Shown here in pieces: positions 1 to 12,157 of a stretch of DNA of 64,000 nucleotides (positions are counted from its first letter, which is position 1; each line of letters begins with the position of its first letter). The notes under the pieces were generated by a model. The model had not been told where the DNA came from. It was given only the letters and a program-made list of their open reading frames with translations, and did no database searches. The stretch spans positions 1-64,000 of the forward strand of contig JASANC010002552.1 of the NCBI GenBank assembly GCA_030248135.1. Reading direction: 5' to 3'. Source of the DNA: Theristus sp. LFF4_11. Taxonomy: Eukaryota; Nematoda; Chromadorea; Monhysterida; Xyalidae. Position numbers and translations under genes: made by a program.

Positions 1-3
1 CTA

Positions 4-460
4 CCGTATTACCTCTAATAAACCCCCATGGGGGTTTATTTCTTCAGCGACTTCGGGGGGTGGGGGTTTATTTTGGGGGGGGGGCTTTATTTTTGGGGGG
101 GGGGGGGGGTTTATTTGGAAACCATTTTTTTGGGGTGGGCAAAATGGCAAAAACACCTTCCATGGCAGGAAAGAAGTCGCAGAAACTTCTACTCTACATA
201 GAAATTTCCTTTTACAACAGCCTTTTGTAATGAAATTGCCATTAACTCATCTATTTGGGGCCTTTGGTAGCACAATTTCATCATTTTCACTGCAACCAGC
301 CACTGAATTCGCTGGGTATGTGTTTCAAACAGAATTCAATAATCCCCATGGGGGATTATTTTTTGGGGGGGGATTAATTGGAAACTTGTCGAGGGGGTGG
401 GGGTTTATTTTTGGGGGGGGGGTTTAATTTTGGGGGGGGGGTTTAATAGAGGTAATACGG
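4..460. mobile_element. TIR element family 1 (CCGTATTACC), copy 1
   Basis: Ends are inverted (CCGTATTACC and GGTAATACGG) and flanked by TA on both sides. The outer thirds are long G homopolymer runs; the core shares over 150 bases with the copies at 13717 and 31384. No coding capacity; a non-autonomous DNA element. Confidence 0.85.
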
Positions 461-462
461 TA

Positions 463-1417
463 TATACAATTCATTACACCGGATTTGCTGCATTTTCACG
501 AGTTTCACCACTGCGGGGGTACTTCAAAATGAAATCCATGTTGATTGAACTTTAGATTCAACTCGCTAATGTTGACCTTCCCCGATAAACCGCACAACAG
601 TGAATTGCTAAAGCTAAAAAAGCATAAATTGTACAAGCATGTATAAGCATGCAACAAGCACAATTGCTCAGCGAGACGATATATCTGATAAATGTTTGAA
701 AGGTATATGCGCGGTGTCGCATTTCAAAACAATGCACACTTTGATTTTGGCCTCAGAAATTAGCGCATAAAAAGTTTTCTGTGTATCCAATACCCGCATG
801 ACCAAACGTATTCGGGTCAAACATTCGCGCTACAACGTGACAAACCTGTTTTAATCGGTCTAGTCTAACCATTCTGTTTTTGTTTACCGGGACGTGAATC
901 TGAAAGGCCAGAATAATCCAAACGAAGCACACACAAGGTTATGAGCTGATACACTGGGTTGTTTTCAAGAAGTTTTTTTCGGAGTTCCTGAACACGCAAT
1001 TTTTTTAGCAAAAGATTTGTTGCTGAAAAAGCAGTATCAGTGATACAGTAGACATATCGTATCCAAATACCCGTTGAATGCAAAGATGTGCGGTTTGCGG
1101 TCGTCGTCCACAGCAGCATTGATTGCACGTTTCGTCGTTTTATCAATGGTCGTCAGCAGAACGAATGCAAGTTAGTAGAAACAAGTTTCACAAATCTTCT
1201 CAAACCGTTCAATTCTCGAACCACCAATTTTGCCGCTGTGCCTGATCTTTGAGACTGTACGTAATATTTCATTGAAGAAGCAATCGGGATTTGGACAAAG
1301 AAGGTGCAATTCATTTTGTCATCAGCTTGAAATTCGCTTGCACTTTACAAAAAATAACATCAGTCAATCATAACAAGAAATTTCAGGTGCGAAAAACAAT
1401 GTTTCGGTCTCTTGTAG
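463..1417. other. 5' flank or intron of CUB copy A, no gene seen
   Basis: No signal-peptide exon, promoter element or known repeat could be recognised here. An open frame from 1291 continues into exon 1418 but does not look like coding sequence. Confidence 0.4.
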
Positions 1418-4400
1418 CATGTCAATGCTCGGACAGCGAGTACGGCGACGGCGTCGAGGAGGCGGAGCTGAAGTCGCCCGGCTATCCTATGGGGTACTGC
1501 GCGAATATGTACTGCGAAACGAGAATATTGCCCGGCAGAGAGGGCACCGCGATCGAGCTCGAGTTTGAGACGCTGCGCACGGAGCCGACGCACGATTTCG
1601 TCATGCTCATACAGACGGAGGACGGCGACGATGTGCAAATGGCGAAGTGAGGGATTTTTTTAGAGTTTCGGCTTTGATCTTCTCTTTTTGATGTTGTTTT
1701 ATGTGGTGAGTGAAAAAAAATCTCAAATTCAAATTCTGTTTTGCATCCACTGAAAAAACAGTGGAGACAATTGCCATAATCATTCGTCCACCTTCTAGGA
1801 CTCTCTAAGCAGAGAAGATCGAGCTCGCAAGGCACTTTACATTTTTTAAATACCGTAAACTCTTGCATCCAAGGTTCCCCCCACTTATAAGATCCCCACC
1901 CAAAAGTGGGCGAAATATCACATATGGCGGAAAACTAAAAAATTCAAAATTTTGTCTTGGTCGATATCCTACCCCGTTTATAAAGTCCGGACTTCCGAAT
2001 CTTCGCTTCAGATAAGACCTCCTCCCAAGGTTGTCACTCAAAATTCCACGTTTTTGATTTTCAAATTTATATACGGAGACCTTGCAAGACTTTACGGTAT
2101 TTCGAATCTTTCCACGTCCGAACTATTCGTTTTCCAGACTATCCGGCACCGTCCGTCCTCCAGTTCCGTTCGTCAGCCACCCTGGCAACGGCTTTGTGTT
2201 GCACTTTCGCACGGACGCCAGCGTACAGCAGAGTGGATACTTGGCACGATTTCGACGGTTCAATGGTTGAATATTCGATTTTCAATGCGTTTACTTGACA
2301 ATCTTTTACAGTTCACTCAGAACCAAAGAGTGGTTTGTTTCTAATGACACTTCCGGTCTAACACTGTTTAACGGTATTTCAACATGGCTAGGAAATTCTT
2401 GTCGTTGCAAACCCATGAACCGCGAGAAAAATCTATCAATCTAACGTCCTCATCGATCAGTGTCGTTTCAACATCGGCACAAAGCCTCTGTCGTCGATAT
2501 AGAACCAAAATTTAGTTTTCAGCAAAAAACGTCTGCAATCCCAATAACTAAATTCCAACAAGCAGAGCCGGTGCATTTCCAATAACTAATATCTTTTATT
2601 TTGGTACCGCGTCTCAATGCGAGCATAGATAAGCAGTCTCATGTAGGACGCGGGAATTCAAATTCAGTCCCCTAAATAAGGCCGGGTCAGTTAGGCCATT
2701 CTGAATCACCACATCTAGGTTGAAACTAGTTTCCTTTCACGTCCACAACCGCATTGAGTCGCAGGTTTTAAAGAAAAGATACCGTAAAGTCTTGCATATA
2801 AGGTTCCTCCCACTTATAAGACCCCCACCCAAAAGTGGGCGGAGTGTCACACGGCGGGAAACCAAAAAAATTCAAAATTTTGACTTGGTCGAAATCCTAC
2901 CCCGTTTATAAGGCCCGGAATTCCTAATTTTCGCTTTATAAGACCTCCTCCCACTTATAAGGCTGTCACACGAAATTCCACTTTTTTCAGAAATTTTTGA
3001 TTTTCAAATTTATATAAGGAGACCTTATATGCAAGACTTTACGGTAATACATAGATTCCAACCAGCACAACCGCTTTGCATTTCCAATAACCGAACTCCA
3101 ACCAGCACAACCGCTTCACATTTCCAACAATTATCCACGCTGTGCAGTGTCGACCGACCGCCCGGCGTGTCCGAGGGTCCGTTGGACGGCCTCCACCGAG
3201 CGTCAGATGATCGAGTCTCCCGGCGCCATGAATCACGTCGGTCGAATGGTGTGCGTGATGCGACTCCGCGCGATGCAACACGGTCGAGCGGTGAAAGTGC
3301 AGTTCAGCTCGCTGCTGGTCGGCGGACGCCACGACGGCGTGCTGTTGTTCGAAGAGAACATGTTCTCGAATCGTACGACCAATGTGGCGCCGGTGAAGAG
3401 GTGCGATTATTTTTTGTTGTTGTTGTTGTTGGGATTTTTAGGCGATGTTTTCAGCCAGAGCTATTTGGCGGGCTGTTTTTTGCGACTATTGCATTCGTTG
3501 TACATATTATTAGCTACAGTCCATCTGGCTAATATATGTATGCAACTAGCTGATTGGTTGACGCATGCATTCTATGTGCATGAATTGCGCTGGAGGCACA
3601 GTTTGCGTTTGCATCGAATCCAGGCATCAAAGTGATCACCAGCCAATCAGCTAGCTGGATATGTTGTAGAGTTCGACTGTATGTACACGATGCTTTGTGG
3701 TTTATGATCGTCTGAAATTAGCAAGGCGCAGTGCCTTTCAATGGTGTTTTTTCAAGATATTACTTTGAAGTCTGGACAGATAAAAAATTTTGGTTTTTGT
3801 TATTTCCCGCCGTGCGACACTCCGTCCACGTTTGGACGGAGGTCTTATAAACGATAGAGGTCTTGTATGCAAGACTTTACGGGTATTTTAATACTTTGAC
3901 CACCATGTTTGATAGCGCAGCTATATTGGAATGAATATTTTGGCAATGTTCTCTTTTTACAGATACGAAAACACCGCCGAAGTGCCGCCGCCATATACGA
4001 GCAGAGGTCACCAGCTGCTCGTTTACTATTTCACCGCGAAATCGTCGGGTGAGGGCGGATTTCGACTGCATTTCCAAGACGTCGAAAGCCGTGAGTTGCA
4101 GTAGTGCCTGCATTCACTTTCTCGTTCACTAACTGAATTCTTTCTATTCTCTCTTTCACACCTTCGGCAGTTCTGCCTGGTGTCCGTCGCACTGACGAGC
4201 CAGGGGGCACCGCGGTATGCGTTTACCTGGCGAAACCGCAAACAGCCGAACTTCATGTATTGAATGCCTCTTTTCAGTATAGCGTTTCAACTTATGTACA
4301 GTATACGAGAAAAACATCATGGATGGTTTTTCAAAACATAAAATTCATTAATTTTCAATCGACTGATTTTTAACGGGTCTCTTCCAGCATGCCAATGCAA

Positions 4401-7400
4401 GCAGCGCAGTCAAGCATTGACAAGCTCGACAACAATCGTCTCACCCGGCTATCCGACACAAGACTACTGCGACGATCTGCTTTGCCTGTGGAACATGAAC
4501 TGCGCCCGTGGCTGGGCACAGTTCGTCGTCAACGACTTCGAGCTGGAGCAACGTGCCGACTCCGTGCTCTTGTACAGTCAAATCGGCGCGCGCGGCGAAC
4601 CGCTGATGAAGTTGGTTTCGCTATTGTGGATTTATTCAAACGTGCCCGGACTAAAATGACGTCATTTGCTTTAAAAACGGCCGTTTGTCAAAGTACAGAC
4701 ACTGAAATTTCAGTTTGGTGTGACTGATTCGACATTCACCATTTGTTTACGGGAAGAAATCGGCTAAACGGAAAGTCAGGTTTGCTGTGAACGACAAGCG
4801 CATGTTTGGCGGCACATGACGTCATTTCAGTGGGACACGTTTAAAAAAATCTGTCATAGTGTAGTCCGGCAATTATTGTGTAGTTTTTCTTAGATTTTGT
4901 AAGTCTACACGATAAATCGCCACTTAAACATCGCAGCTTTTTTCAGAGGGTGCGAAATTTGGAATGAAAAAAAAAGTTTGGGCGACAAATGCGCTGAGGT
5001 TTATACTGTTTTTTTATTGCCGTCACAGGTATACCGGCACGATTCAGGCTGGTGAAGTGTTCACAGTGAACGGGGGACAGGCGTCCATGAATTTCACGAC
5101 TGACAAAACGGTCACGAAGAAAGGCTTCAACATCTCGTTCAACTGCATAACAGGTACATTGTAGTTTGTTGGTCATTCTATGGAAAATGCCAATATCTTT
5201 TTTTGCTCGGTTACAGATCAGTTCAGTTAGGTTTTTAATCAGCATTGAAATTGATTGATTGATTCGTTGACTTAACTGATTGCTCTTGCAGTATACGCTC
5301 CAATACATTCACAAAATCTTCTGGAAAAAATTCCTCACAGTTCTTGGTCTCTACTCCAACTAAAACGTGATGGCCTCTCAGATTCAGAGTTTCGATCTTT
5401 CCTGGGTTGTTTTTTACTTTTTTTTCAAAATCGCGAAATGAAGACAAGAATTAGATTTCAATCACTGCAAAATACAGGCTAACTCAATAACATATCCAAC
5501 AGCTGATTGGTTGTGATACATGCATTCTGTGTGCACGAATTGCTGGAGCACTGCGGAGTTCGGCACGCACAGAATGCATGCATCACGTGACCATCAACCA
5601 ATCAGCTAGTGGGATATGTTATTGAGTTGGACTGTAATTCCAAAAAAGTCCCGTGCAGCCTGCTCGACGCCCGTCTGTGCCGGGGCGCAACCGTCGCGGA
5701 CGCAGGCGCCCGATCTGCGCGTGCACGAACTGCAACTCCAACAACCGACCGATTGCCCGAGCGTCGACTGTCAGTACAGTCTGACGGCGCCACCGATCGA
5801 CGGACGCTATTCGGTGCTCTTGAACGTCTCCGTAACGCCGCTCGATCCGGACGGATTCCTCGGCGTTGCGCCGTGGCTCGAGCGCAATTCGCATTTCACG
5901 AATCAACTGAGGTGTGTGGTTGCGTTTTGAAGGGATGATCATGATGCACTTTGAAAACGGGAAACGTTCATTGCTCATGACATGAGAAGTGAATTTTTAG
6001 TAGCCAAAGTACAGATTGGCCTTGAGTCTGCGATTTTGCATTTCATTCTATTCCATTCCATTTTGATTTCGCGAAAAAGCAGGAAATTTTGCAGATTTAC
6101 GGTCTGTAAACCCGCCGTGTTGTGTTTCTGTGTATGAAGTGATCTGCGTTTCGACATCTCAGACCTTTGAACTTTAAAAAAAACTAGTTTCCACAGTTTT
6201 GAATCAGCAACGTTTTTTTCACTTTGTTCTCGAAAAAAATTCGCTTCCATCATCTGCCCCTCCATTTGACAGAATGGGCAGCACGGAACGCAATCGAACC
6301 GTCCGCTACGATCGTGCGACTGAGGTGCGTCTGCATTACCATGCCGCAGGCGCAAACAGCGTCATACCCGCCGGCAAGGGCTTCTACGTTCGATATAAAT
6401 GGGAGAAACGTGCGTTTGGTGTCTCGAGGGGGGTTTTATCATGCAATCATCGTCTGCTTTTGTTGCATATGCTGTGTCATGTGTAGCGGATGCTCCAAAT
6501 TTGTGTTCCACACCCTTCATGCACGTGCAGCACTGCATGTACTGTATTCATCACAACTGATACCCTGGTCCAACTTATGGTGTAAACTGTTTTGTTTCAA
6601 GACCAGGACTTTTCAAGTGCAAGCATACCGATTGAAACTGGTCTTTCCTTTCTAACGTCTGCAAACTCACTGGAGTCGCAGAGTCGACAAAAACTGATAA
6701 TTTATATACAGTACGTGCGTACACTGGTTTTCCAGGCTGCCACTGCACGGAAGCACCGACGCGCTTGACTGCGACATCCACGGAGCAATTCCTGACGTCA
6801 CCTGATTACCCGGAGTTGTACTGTGAACTGTTGGCATGCAACTGGGTGATCCGGTCGCCGCCCGGCACCCGTGTCAAGTTCCGAATACTCGATTTCAGCA
6901 CCGAACACAATTACGACATCTTGACGTTGTATGACGGCGCTGGGAGCGACAAAACGCTTTCGAATCGGTAAATGCTCGTTCTAGGCGACAATGGTTGCAT
7001 TTGACTGAGCACACGGGCGGTTTTTGTGATGTGGCTCACGCGCACAAACACACTGGCACACGCACGCAAACACACTGGCAGTGTACATGTGTGTGTGTGT
7101 GTGTGTCTGCGTGTTTGTCCGCGGCCACAAAACTGAACAAGACGGTTAAGACCAAGAGATCAAAGAAGAATTTTAAATCGTGTTCAGTGGAGAATGGTGC
7201 ACTGTACCACCACTGTCCAAGATTGTCCAGATTCCTGGTCAGTTTTTCAGTGTCTACGGGTACGGTGCGCAGACCCGTGCGAACTTGGGGCGTATGGGTA
7301 CCTCGTATACGGGCCCGCTTAGCCGAGAATCTCCTTTAGGGCCCGCCACCAAGGTACCCCGTGGGTTCGGCACGATATACCGGTGCCGCTACCACTTTTC

Positions 7401-8352
7401 TTAAAATGCACCTTTTTCAGATACACGGGCTCTTTGTACACGGACGAGCCACGCGTGTCCACCTCCAACGTGATCACGCTCGAGTTTCGATCGGACGCCA
7501 GCGTGGAGCGCACCGGATTCAAAGTGTCCTACCAAGCTGGTTAGCAATGGTGTTTGTGATTTCACACTCCTCCCTTCCCCCAACAAGTAAATAACGTCAA
7601 CCAAACGACCTCATTCATTTTGTTGCGCGCCCCGCTGAGATGACTAAAGCGGCATTCATGAAGCAGCATTTGGTGACGCGTAGCTGTGTGTAAAACATAG
7701 CTACGCGGTCACTAAATACTGCTTCATGGATGCTCCGATAATCGACCATGCCATCAGAATGGTGTTGCAGTTCATCAGTGAAAATCTGCTTTCCCGGCTA
7801 GAATCAGCGGTGGGCAAAAAGTTTTTTTTTTCGGATGTGCTTTTTGGCTACCTGTTCTATTTCAGAACGACTTGCATGTACCTGCGCACAAAAAAAATAT
7901 TGAAATCTCGAGTGGTATTCGATCCAGGTCCGTATGCCTGAGCAGCGCCTTAGACCACTAAACCATTGACCACCGAGACGCGTGTAATGTATTTCCGCAA
8001 CCGTGTTCTCTCTCGCTTTTGGTGCTTCTTCTGTCACAAACAAACAAACAAACAAACAAGTAGAAAAAAATTAAAAAAAACAACTTTCTCACTTACTATT
8101 TTTCCAGTTCGCCCCGTTCAAGAGACCCAGACGACCGTCTCCAGTGACGAGACGGCGCAGGAAGTTCGGCAGCCAGGCAGCGGTGTCGGCTTCTGGACGA
8201 TTCTCGGCTGGCTGCTACTGGTGTTGATCGTGTGTCTCGTGGCCGCCGGCTTCCTCTACTACTATCGAACCGGACAGAATCCGGTGAAAGTGCTGCTGAC
8301 GCGATGCGCTTCGAACGCAGCAGCAAGAGCCGGTGGGGGCAGCATGATATGA
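1418..8352 (+). CDS. Five-module CUB membrane protein, copy A (5' exon not seen)
   Basis: Predicted type I membrane protein with five CUB or CUB-like modules outside and a short cytoplasmic tail. Exons: 1418-1646, 2138-2265, 3148-3400, 3963-4090, 4388-4610, 5029-5153, 5659-5911, 6273-6409, 6736-6967, 7421-7539, 8108-8352; phases close exactly to the TGA at 8352. Modules 1, 3 and 5 open with CxC and carry SPGYP or SPDYP followed by YC, as in CUB domains; module 5 has YDILTLYDG. Modules 2 and 4 open with PACP or ACSTP and are divergent. The last exon encodes a Thr/Ser-rich stalk, one membrane helix (WLLLVLIVCLVAAGFLYYY) and about 30 cytoplasmic residues. The first listed exon begins with two bases completing a codon, matching copy B, so a signal-peptide exon should lie upstream; I could not find it between 463 and 1417, and it may be outside the window. 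Ligand unknown; an extracellular adhesion or receptor role is inference. Confidence 0.82.
1853..2097. mobile_element. TIR element family 2 (CCGTAAA-TCTTGCA), copy 1
   Basis: Inverted ends CCGTAAACTCTTGCA and TGCAAGACTTTACGG with TA flanks. It ends 40 bases before exon 2138-2265 of CUB copy A. Confidence 0.8.
2608..2764. mobile_element. TIR element family 4 (TCAATGCG...GAGTCGCAG), copy 1
   Basis: About 160 bases; termini TCTCAATGCG and CGCATTGAGTCGCAG are inverted, with GACGCGGGAATTCAAA inside, shared with the other copies. Confidence 0.65.
2782..3044. mobile_element. TIR element family 2, copy 2
   Basis: Inverted ends CCGTAAAGTCTTGCAT and ATGCAAGACTTTACGG, TA flanks; interior ACTTATAAGACCCCCACCC matches copy 1. 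A partial third copy covers about 3785-3884. Confidence 0.8.
3413..3474 (-). mobile_element. SINE family 1 tail fragment
   Basis: Tandem TTG plus GGATTTTTAGGCGATG and TTTTCAGCCAGAGCTA match the 3' part of the SINE at 13062. It begins 12 bases after the donor of exon 3148-3400. Confidence 0.6.
3517..3679. mobile_element. Short TIR element family 3 (CAGTC...CCAATCAG), copy 1
   Basis: Inverted ends start CAGTCCATC and end GTTCGACTG with TA flanks; subterminal AGCTGATTGG and CCAATCAGCT face each other. Intron of CUB copy A. Confidence 0.75.
4631..4845. mobile_element. TIR element family 5 (TTTATTCAAACGTG), copy 1
   Basis: About 215 bases, over 90 percent like the copy at 49353. Ends TTTATTCAAACGTGCCC and GGGACACGTTTAAA are inverted. 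Intron of CUB copy A. Confidence 0.78.
5475..5634. mobile_element. Short TIR element family 3, copy 2
   Basis: Ends pair over about 40 bases (ACTCAATAACATATCC and GGATATGTTATTGAGT), with inner palindromic GCATTCTGTG and CACAGAATGC. It stops 24 bases before exon 5659-5911, so it forms part of that 3' splice region. Confidence 0.8.
7904..7984 (-). other. tRNA-like sequence (pseudogene or SINE head)
   Basis: On the minus strand GGTTTAGTGGTCTAAGGCGC resembles the D-arm side of a leucine tRNA and GGATCGAATACC a B box, with CTCAGGC at the anticodon loop position. Stems are too imperfect for a functional tRNA. Intron of CUB copy A. Confidence 0.45.
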
Positions 8353-9249
8353 TTCGCGGTGAATTGTGCGGCTGTTTGCGAATAATTCACCAGAGATAAT
8401 TCTTATGTTGTGCTTCTTAAGTATACCAGTAGGCTATAGAGTTTTTAGCGTTTTTTTTTCAATCAACTGCAGATGAAAAATTTCGGTTCAAAGACAGTGT
8501 CTATGCATTTGGTTTGTTTGTGCGTGCAACATTATTGCCTTTAAAAGCCGAAGTGTAGTGTTGTTGTTTTTTTCAAAAATTTCCTCTGGGAAATGCTTGC
8601 GAATCGGTTTTGACTGAGAAAAAAACCCCTAGAAAATATCATTTCGATTGACATTCGAGTAAGATTTTGTGAATGTATGAATTTTTTGAATTTTTTGTTT
8701 TGCCCTTTTTTCAGGTGTGCGGGCCAATTATGAACGAAATGGTGAAACCCAAGGCACAAACTCGCTGGTTAATGAAAACTATCAGCCATGGAACGGCTAA
8801 TTTTCTGGATATTTTTTTCGTGGGTATTTTTTGTGATTTTTGTACGAAGAAAAACTCATTTTTCATCTCACTTTGTTAAAACTTTGCGGCGTTATTTTTG
8901 CCAAACATTTCATGTTTACTGAAAAATTACACACTGTGAAGTTCAACGTTTTGTTGAGCAACTTGAGTGATCTTTGTTTCAAAACTCCAATATGAACTCT
9001 GTAAAGATTCATTTGAAAACTAATGTACACTTGTTTTAGTCTGCGCCATTTTTGCACCAATCGGTAAAACAATTTTATTGTTTATGAACGCGGTTGATTT
9101 TGAACATTTTTATTTTTTAATTCGTTAGTATTTACAAACAAAAAACGTGAAACCCTTGTGTTAATTTTTGTTACACCTTGTATGGCAACGTTTTGTGTTT
9201 CAACTTTTTTTGCATGATCTGTTTTTCTGTGATTTGCTTGTTTATTTAT

Positions 9250-9255
9250 AATAAA
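9250..9255 (+). terminator. Polyadenylation signal of CUB copy A
   Basis: AATAAA at 9250 and a second at 9324 are the only good signals between the stop at 8352 and the start of copy B at 9418, implying a 3' UTR of about 0.9 kb. Confidence 0.45.
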
Positions 9256-9417
9256 AGCTGTTCACATTGATCCACTAAACTGCCAGTGAAGAACTTCCAG
9301 ACTTTCGCGAGTTCAAACGGTGCAATAAACAACTTGTATAACACAAAATCGCTGGTATTTTTAGCTTTGATCGGTTATTATGCATGAAAGTTTCGTTAAG
9401 TCAGGAGTCTTAAAATT

Positions 9418-12096
9418 ATGCAGCTGAAAAAGTTCAAGACGATGCACCTTTTCTTGGGTTCAATGGTCATAACGACACTTGTGAATTTCCCGTCGTGTGC
9501 CGCTTTCCAAAGTAAGAAGCAGTAATCGTGTTTATGAGCTACCATTGCTGTTTTAAATTATTAAAATGAACTCATCATGCTTTAAACAAAAAACAAACCT
9601 GTCCTCAATTTGTGGAAATTGTGAAAAAAACATTCTATTCTGGTTCATTTTCAAGTTTGGTTCATTTCCTTTTTGACGTCTACAACCGCTAATAAGTGGC
9701 AGATCGAAAACAAAATGCCAAACCCACTGCCATTATTTTTAAAAGAAAATGTCAGATCCACTGCCATTATTTTTAAAAGAAAATGTCAAATCCACTGCCA
9801 TTATTTTTAAAAGAAAATGTCAAACCCACTGCCATTATTCTCCAGTCTGTCGCCCAAAGTGTCAGTGCAGTCCGGAGGCGGAGTTCGCTGCGCACATTCG
9901 CGAGGAGGAGCTGAAGAACTTCGGCTATCCCGATCACTATTGCGCGTCGGGCAAATGTCGCTACACGATTCTACCCGGCAACCGGTGGGAGTGGCAAGCG
10001 GTGAAACTGCAGTTTCGCACGGTCAACATCGCTGATCACTACGATCACCTGATTGTGAGATCGTTGAGCGGTGACCACGAGGAAGTCACCATTGCAGTGT
10101 GCGAGTTGTTTTTTTCATGCATTTGTCGTTTTTTGTTTGAATTTATCAGTGGGCAGCTGCATTTACAAGGTTTTTCACACACCTTCGGAACTTTGAGAAT
10201 TTCTATCACTGAATACACCACGACTTTCAGGGTATCATTCCTGACAATTTTTTTGCGCATGATTCGTGTTTTTCGTGGTGAAAACAGCACTTCTTTACAC
10301 ATTAAAAACACTAATTTTTGAGTTTATGGAACAAAGCCGGGTGTTGAGAGAGTATGTCTCATGAGCAAAACATATTGAATGAAACTGAGTTATAATAATA
10401 AAAAACCGCGATTTTTCTGCTTCAGACTGACCGGCAACCATGCGATTGACATGCCGTTTGTGTCCGAGGACCACGGCGGATTCGTCGTTGAATTCAACGG
10501 TCGCTCCACGATGAATCCGTTCGCGAGTTCAATGCTCAGTCCACACCGCGGCTGGCTGGCAACATTCCATCGGTTCAACAGTAAGTCGCACTGGGTTCAG
10601 GCCAACACAACATACCAGTACTGCAGTGAAAGAATCAACTGGAATCAACAAACGATTTTGTCAGTGTGTTGACCGCAAACTGTTGCTGACCGTTGTCAGA
10701 GTTGACCTAAATCAGAGTTTCAGTCAAGTTGAACTAAATCCATCTGGTTGCTGCAGTGTAGCTTGTATTTGGTTACAGCGTATTCATGGTTACTGTATGC
10801 TTGTAACCGGTTACAGTATCATCCAAGGTTACTGTATGCTTGTAACTGGTTACAGTATCTATCCAAGGTTACTGTATGCTTGTAACTGGTTACAGTATCT
10901 ATCCAATGTTACTGTATGCTTGTAACCGGTTACAGTAACCATCCAAGGTTACTGTATGCTTGTAACCGGTTACAGTAATCATCCAAGGTTACTGTATGCT
11001 TGTAACCGGTTACAGTAACCATCCAAGGTTACTGTATGCCTGTAACCGGTTACAGTAACCATCCAAGGTTACGGTATATGCTTGTAAATATCGGTTACTG
11101 CAGTATCCGACGAGCAACCAGCGTGTCCGCGCGTGCACTGGACTGCGACCGCAGAGGAAACGGAGATTCACGCGCCCGGCGACGGTAGAAGCAGCCGAAA
11201 GATGCACTGCGCCGTTCGTCTAGACGTTCCGGTGAACTCGACGGCGCACATTCGCGTCTGGTTTCCGGAGATGCATTTGAACGGCGCTTATGAACGAATC
11301 GATGTGTTGGAGCCCGGTCAACTAAAGCGTGTCAACTATCGCGCTCCCGTGGAGCCGTCGCTGCTGCAAGCAACGTGAGCAGGCGCTGAAAAGTGTCGCA
11401 TTATGTTTGGAGTGATGCGTGTGTATGTGTGTGCGCTCAGTTGAATGACTGACAGCATCTGCCAAACCAAGCCAAATGCAATAACATTCCACCATGGACC
11501 AGTTTTATGTCTGTTTGTTTGTTGCTTGAGTTGGTGACACTTATCCAAGGTCACGTTTCACTTTCCAGCTATAGAAACCTCGTCTACAATACGTCAAGCG
11601 AGGCAAAGTCGTTCACGAGTCACAGTCGTTCGTTAATTGTACGGTTTTCAACGGATGGACACGGCGACTTTCGTATGCGCTTCAAAACCGCTCCGAATCG
11701 TGAGTGAGTTTCTGTTATTCCATGCAGACGCACGCACGCACTCAACCACGCACACAAGCAAGGGTGCAGTTACACGCACACGCACATGCACACGCACACG
11801 CACATGCACACGCACATGCACACGCACACGCACATGCACACGCACACGCACATGCACATGCACACGCACACGCACACGCACACGCGCACGCGCGCGCACA
11901 CGCACATGCACATGCACACGCACACGCACACGCACACGCACACGCACGCGCAAACGCACACGCACACACACGCGCACACACACACGCACACGCGCACGCG
12001 CACACGCACACGCACGCGCACGTGCACACGCACACACGCACACACGCACACACGCACACACGCACACACGCACACACGCACACACGCACACACGCA

Positions 12097-12157
<61 letters not shown>

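Noticed and set aside
1291..1417. In-frame upstream extension of the first CUB exon of copy A
   Set aside because: Residues are unlike copy B and give no signal peptide; the acceptor at 1417 reproduces the phase of copy B.
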